This document shows, in pieces, positions 60,345-64,000 of a stretch of DNA of 64,000 nucleotides. The notes below the pieces were generated by a model, which saw nothing but the letters and a program-made list of their open reading frames with translations, did not search any database and was not told the origin of the DNA. Both the position numbers and the translations under genes were made by a program. Location: the NCBI GenBank assembly GCA_944320795.1, contig CALUIU010000004.1, positions 78,232 through 142,231 of the forward strand, given 5' to 3'. Positions within the stretch are counted from its first letter, which is position 1. Every line of letters begins with the position of its first letter. The stretch is from Candidatus Paraprevotella stercoravium. Its GTDB lineage: Bacteria > Bacteroidota > Bacteroidia > Bacteroidales > Bacteroidaceae.

Positions 60345-62849
60345 ATGAGCAATAAATACGAGGCCAATTCTGAGAATATGGCTAAAAAGAAGGAAAAGAA
60401 CAAGCCCAAAAAGAAGAAAGTACAGAAGCTTTCCAATATTATAAAACCTGAAAATATGGAACTTGCAGACTGGCAGAAAGCCCTTCGCAAGCAGATTGCC
60501 ATACAGGAAAGATTTGTCATTTCACAAAATACACAAACAGATGAACCGGGCTGTTATTCTGTCTTGAACCCCAAGACAGACAAGGAATATAAGGTAATTT
60601 ATCGTGGTGCCAAATGCAAATGGAATTACTGTTCATGCATGGATTTCAAGGTAAGCCGTTTGGGTACCTGCAAGCATATTGAAGCAGTCTGCACTTGGAT
60701 CAGAAAACGCAGGAAAACTATAGATAAGGCATTACCACCATATACCGCTGTTTATCTGCTCTATCCGGAAGGGCGCAAAATAGGTATACATATAGGAACC
60801 GAAAAAGCAGAAGAGTTCACAAAACTTGCTTCAGAATATTTCACAAATGACGGATATCTGAAACCGGAATCAATAGATTCATTTTCTACTTTTCTTTCAA
60901 GAGCCCAAAAGATAAGTGACACGTTCAGATGTTATCCTGATGCCTTGCAATACATCCTTGACTTACGCGATGAAAAGCGACGTTCAGAAATGGTCTGCCA
61001 AAAATGTACGGACAAATATTTAGAAAAGCTCCTGAAAGTACAATTGTACCCTTATCAAAAAGAAGGCATACGCTTTGCCATAAAAAACGGCAAATCAATA
61101 ATAGCTGATGAGATGGGACTTGGAAAAACCCTCCAGTCCATAGGATGTGCGGAATTCATGCGCAAGGAAAACCTAATCTCATCAGTACTGATCATATGCC
61201 CTACTTCATTAAAATACCAGTGGAAAAAAGAAATAGAGCGATTCACCGGATGCCAGTCGATCGTCATAGAGGGCAACCATCTCAGACGCAAATCAATGTA
61301 TCATGAACCGACCTTCTATAAAATAGTTTCGTACAACAGCATCTGTAATGACATAAAAATACTCAAATACATGAATACAGACCTGATGATTATAGATGAA
61401 GCACAGCGTCTGAAAAACTGGAATACCCAGATAGCCCAAGCTATACGACGCATTCATGCCGACTATATGGTAGTTCTCTCAGGCACACCTCTCGAAAACA
61501 AATTACAAGAACTGTATTCTATAGTACAACTGGTAAATCCGTTTGTGCTCGGTCCCCTGCATGAATTTATTGCAAACACAACCATACTCTCACCTTCCGG
61601 ACAAATCATCGGATATAAAAACCTCAATGTAGTAGGCGAACAACTGAAAGGCATCATGATAAGACGGCGCAAAGCTGATGTTCAGCTACAGTTACCGTCA
61701 CGAATGGACAACATACGTTTTGTGCCTATGACCAAAGAGCAGATGGCCATGCATGAAGAATTCCATTCCATTGTCAGTCAAATCGTAACCAAATGGAATA
61801 AGACTCATTTCTTGAGCGAAAAAGACAGGAAACGGCTTCTCCTATTGCTGAGTCAAATGAGAATGGTATGTGACAGCACATTTATATTAGACCAACGCAG
61901 CAGACACGATACAAAGATAGAGGAACTGATGCAAATGGTGGAAGACATGATTGAGAACGGTAATGACAAGATGGTTGTCTTCAGCCAATGGGAACGCATG
62001 ACCAGATTAGTTTGTCAGGAACTTGAAAAAAGAGGAATCATACATGCTAATCTGAACGGTTCCGTGCCTTCAGAAAAACGGAAACAATTAATGGATGACT
62101 TTACATCAAATCCGGATTGCAGAGTATTTGTTTCTACAGACGCAGGCAGCACGGGCCTCAACCTGCAGGTAGCATCCTTATTGGTAAATCTGGATTTGCC
62201 GTGGAATCCGGCTGTACTTGAACAGCGCATAGCAAGGATATACCGTATCGGACAGACCAAACCGATACAGATATTCAACATGGTGGCCGAAAAAACCATT
62301 GAAGAACGAATGTTGTCAACACTGAACTTCAAATCAAATATGTCCGAAGGAATTCTGGATAACGGTACAGATGCTGTATTCATGGAAGAAAGCAAATTCA
62401 ACCGACTGATGGAGACTGTGGAAGAGATTACGGCAAATGAAGACAACCCGGAAAACACTTCCATGCAAAACGATGATAAAGCAGGAGATTCAACAGATGA
62501 ATCGATTAAAGATCATCATAACGGTTTCAACAAAGAACAATTACAAGACAGCACCGGTAATGACACTGACAAAAACACTTCTGTAGCCCCCGACAACAAT
62601 CAACAAACGGGAAGCAGACAGAAAACAAACAAAAGTACATCTCCTCATGAACTGGTAAGTCAAGGCATATCGTTCTTTCAAGGATTGGTTGAAACATTGG
62701 CCTCTCCAGAAAAGACGCAAACCCTTGTAGATACATTGGTCAAAGAAGATAAGGAGACAGGAAAAACAAGTATTGAAATCCCGGTTCCGGACAAAGAAAC
62801 TGTGAGAAACCTGTTTTCAATGCTCTCAAAATTAATACAACAGAAGTGA
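60345..62849 (+). CDS. SWIM-domain SNF2-family helicase
   Basis: An 834-residue protein. Lys-rich N-terminus (10-30); SWIM zinc finger CSC (96-98) with CKH (109-111); then a SNF2 motor: Walker A DEMGLGKT (255-262), DEAQ (351-354), SGTPLENKLQELYSI (motif III), FSTDAGSTGLNLQ-type motif V (FVSTDAGSTGLNLQ) and RIARIYRIGQTK (motif VI). Residues about 690-834 are acidic, low-complexity, ending in a helix. Similar proteins are ATP-driven DNA translocases. Placed right after a complete Wadjet-like set; own promoter. Confidence 0.88.
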   Translation: MSNKYEANSENMAKKKEKNKPKKKKVQKLSNIIKPENMELADWQKALRKQIAIQERFVISQNTQTDEPGCYSVLNPKTDKEYKVIYRGAKCKWNYCSCMDFKVSRLGTCKHIEAVCTWIRKRRKTIDKALPPYTAVYLLYPEGRKIGIHIGTEKAEEFTKLASEYFTNDGYLKPESIDSFSTFLSRAQKISDTFRCYPDALQYILDLRDEKRRSEMVCQKCTDKYLEKLLKVQLYPYQKEGIRFAIKNGKSIIADEMGLGKTLQSIGCAEFMRKENLISSVLIICPTSLKYQWKKEIERFTGCQSIVIEGNHLRRKSMYHEPTFYKIVSYNSICNDIKILKYMNTDLMIIDEAQRLKNWNTQIAQAIRRIHADYMVVLSGTPLENKLQELYSIVQLVNPFVLGPLHEFIANTTILSPSGQIIGYKNLNVVGEQLKGIMIRRRKADVQLQLPSRMDNIRFVPMTKEQMAMHEEFHSIVSQIVTKWNKTHFLSEKDRKRLLLLLSQMRMVCDSTFILDQRSRHDTKIEELMQMVEDMIENGNDKMVVFSQWERMTRLVCQELEKRGIIHANLNGSVPSEKRKQLMDDFTSNPDCRVFVSTDAGSTGLNLQVASLLVNLDLPWNPAVLEQRIARIYRIGQTKPIQIFNMVAEKTIEERMLSTLNFKSNMSEGILDNGTDAVFMEESKFNRLMETVEEITANEDNPENTSMQNDDKAGDSTDESIKDHHNGFNKEQLQDSTGNDTDKNTSVAPDNNQQTGSRQKTNKSTSPHELVSQGISFFQGLVETLASPEKTQTLVDTLVKEDKETGKTSIEIPVPDKETVRNLFSMLSKLIQQK

Positions 62850-62928
62850 ATCTGATTGCCGTATGGATACCACCGGTTCTCAAATAAATGGAACAAGATT
62901 ATAGTAGCAATATTTAATAAAAAATGAT

Positions 62929-63429
62929 ATGCGTAATTTTATTGACAAGAAAGCAGGTGCAAGCTTTTTGAAAGACTATTCTTATACATATGCCGTTCGA
63001 CAGAGTCATGTAGAACTGATTATTAAGGTAAACAAGGGTGTATATGGCATTATCTGCCTGATTCCAGTTGGAGTGGACCAACTGGGGATTACATGCGGTT
63101 GGGGAACATTCTTTAATCGCTTGAACAATCATGAAAATCCAGGAAAACTACTCCAAAAGTTGGAAAAATCCTGTCCCACCGTCTGCGATCTTTTTACCGG
63201 ACAGACTCCCTATTCCTTTATTTCGTTTCCGGATGAAAATAATATTGGTGCTGTATCGCTTATGATGAATACAAAACCTAATTTCAATCTTCTGGAGTTT
63301 ATCGGTGATAAGAATGTCATAGATGAAGCGGAAAAATTGTTCTCATTTAATTGCAAATTGTACAATGAAATAAAAGAAAAATGTCCTTTTGAAGGATGGA
63401 GAAAAGGACTTTTGGATTTTGGTGGTTAA
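62929..63429 (+). CDS. Uncharacterised protein following the helicase
   Basis: A 166-residue protein (MRNFIDKKAGASFLKDYSYT) I do not recognise. It is a mixed alpha/beta sequence with several short strands (VELIIKVNKGVYGIICLIPV) and no transmembrane segment or catalytic motif I can name. Same strand as the helicase, 79 nt after it, and followed by a GC-rich hairpin, so it probably ends the accessory unit. Confidence 0.6.
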   Translation: MRNFIDKKAGASFLKDYSYTYAVRQSHVELIIKVNKGVYGIICLIPVGVDQLGITCGWGTFFNRLNNHENPGKLLQKLEKSCPTVCDLFTGQTPYSFISFPDENNIGAVSLMMNTKPNFNLLEFIGDKNVIDEAEKLFSFNCKLYNEIKEKCPFEGWRKGLLDFGG

Positions 63430-63439
63430 AGAATATCGG

Positions 63440-63477
63440 AAATCCCGCCCTTTGCTGCATAGGGGCGGGATTTCCGG
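63440..63477 (+). terminator. Hairpin after the accessory gene cluster
   Basis: GGAAATCCCGCCC pairs with GGGCGGGATTTCC around TTTGCTGCATAG; very stable but with only GGATTATTTT after it, so an efficient terminator or an mRNA-end hairpin. Confidence 0.65.
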
Positions 63478-63769
63478 ATTATTTTCCGATGCAGTATGTG
63501 TACATCGTTGATTATCAATAGTATAGCGCTCTAAAAGGTACAACCAGCAGGTTGGCAAGTATCTGAGAATGTGTAAGTTAGTGATTTTTAGCACCATTCT
63601 CGGCTTGTACCTCCATTTTGGAAAGTAAAAGTAAGTGTAATTTCTTGAATATCAAAATGTGCGGTACAAAAACTTGTGAAAAATGCCGTTTTTTGATGAG
63701 AAAAGGTACAAAAATGGCTCTGAACCCGAGAGCCACATTATGATTATTTTGCGAAGTGCTCACTCTTCA
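63478..63769. repeat. Gene-free stretch with four GGTACAA boxes
   Basis: GGTACAA occurs at 63537, 63663 and 63705, and inverted (TTGTACC) at 63605. A small CAACC/GGTTG inverted repeat lies at 63541-63554. No convincing gene: frames here are short and have no recognisable content. Confidence 0.35.
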
Positions 63770-64000
63770 TTAATAGGCATAAATCGGGTCCTGTAACGAG
63801 ATTTCACCAGCTTTATTATCCAATATATCATTTTTGATAAGGGCAGCCCTTGAGCGGGATATTGAGGTTGTTGAAGAGATTTGATAGCGATGCATCACTT
63901 CGGTCGAACTGATGGCCTTTTCTCCGGCAATAAGAGCTTTGAAATAGTTCAATTGCTGTGTGTGGTCAGTGTTTCGGTGATTGTTACAAACAACAGACCT
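63770..64000 (-). CDS. C-terminal part of an ATPase-like protein
   Basis: Seventy-six codons open from the window edge to a stop at 63770. The visible end (ALIAGEKAISSTEVMHRYQI, STTSISRSRAALIKNDILD, ISLQDPIYAY) has the winged-helix tail seen in archaeal-type AAA ATPases common in Bacteroidetes, which usually close with DP-hydrophobic residues. The stop comes directly after YAY, a little early compared with the family as I know it. The catalytic part, if any, is outside the window. Confidence 0.6.
   Translation of the reverse strand, partial: RSVVCNNHRNTDHTQQLNYFKALIAGEKAISSTEVMHRYQISSTTSISRSRAALIKNDILDNKAGEISLQDPIYAY

Noticed and set aside
60345..62849. SNF2 helicase as part of a DISARM system
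   Set aside because: DISARM also needs a DNA methyltransferase, a DUF1998 protein and a PLD nuclease; none is present in the window.
63578..63763. 61-codon minus frame at the right edge
   Set aside because: Hydrophobic, low-complexity product, overlaps the repeated GGTACAA boxes, no ribosome-binding or promoter context.

Overview
The window looks like chromosomal DNA of an anaerobic gut-type Bacteroidales bacterium (Bacteroides, Parabacteroides or a close relative; genus not decidable by eye). The main reason is the promoter grammar: nearly every transcription unit is preceded by the Bacteroidetes -7 element TAnnTTTG, several with a TTTG-like -33 element 18-23 nt upstream, and Shine-Dalgarno sequences are weak. 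Family content agrees: DUF5063, DUF4836-like, a small XRE protein, a type IX-like sorting tail, GH29 fucosidase, indolepyruvate oxidoreductase with PaaK.

Layout. 1-4310 (minus): start of miaA, a Gate-domain membrane protein, gapA, guaA. 4333-12497 (minus): one long run of eight touching or overlapping genes: nucleoside transporter, DUF151 nuclease-like protein, rsmE, a DUF4836-like membrane-anchored protein, a small ABC exporter, a sugar kinase fused to a RapZ C-terminal domain, and a sugar-1-phosphate nucleotidyltransferase. The last two resemble the AmgK/MurU pair of peptidoglycan sugar salvage. 12652-12734 holds a candidate ~70-nt RNA or attenuated leader. 12808-15218 (minus): rRNA methyltransferase, DEDD exonuclease, DUF5063. 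15341-20227 (plus): ftsK-lolA-trxB, then rplU-rpmA.

20295-28288: small XRE protein, a DUF134-NifX fusion regulator, a lipocalin, then a six-gene operon (omega-amidase-like hydrolase, iorA, iorB, aminotransferase, paaK, ACT protein) that links aromatic amino acids to aryl-acetates. 28367-38958: Ig-like secreted protein, an esterase-zinc ribbon fusion, a lipoprotein, a marR-tolC-hlyD-MFS efflux operon, threonine aldolase, TIGR04076 protein, SpoU methyltransferase. 39120-45074: a Hanks-type kinase with a periplasmic tail facing a four-gene operon of zinc-ribbon membrane proteins and a TonB-C protein, plus an uncharacterised gene whose promoter has four 10-bp-phased repeats. 45166-53736: fucosidase, alcohol dehydrogenase-flavin reductase-ribokinase, DUF1232, HD, Nudix, MBL, DUF4186, thioredoxin, AlkZ-related and HARE-HTH-like genes.

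53991-63429 (plus) is the accessory region: a complete Wadjet-like jetA-jetB-jetC-jetD set (MukF-, MukE-, MukB-like proteins plus a TOPRIM nuclease), followed at once by a SWIM-SNF2 helicase with its own promoter and an unrecognised 166-residue protein. It is visibly more AT-rich than the housekeeping genes and is flanked by gene-poor DNA and by the 3' end of an ATPase-like gene. The Wadjet part is a known defence type (SMC-driven cleavage of small circular DNA); the association with the SWIM-SNF2 helicase is the part that may be new. No tRNA, rRNA, CRISPR array or intact transposase was seen.
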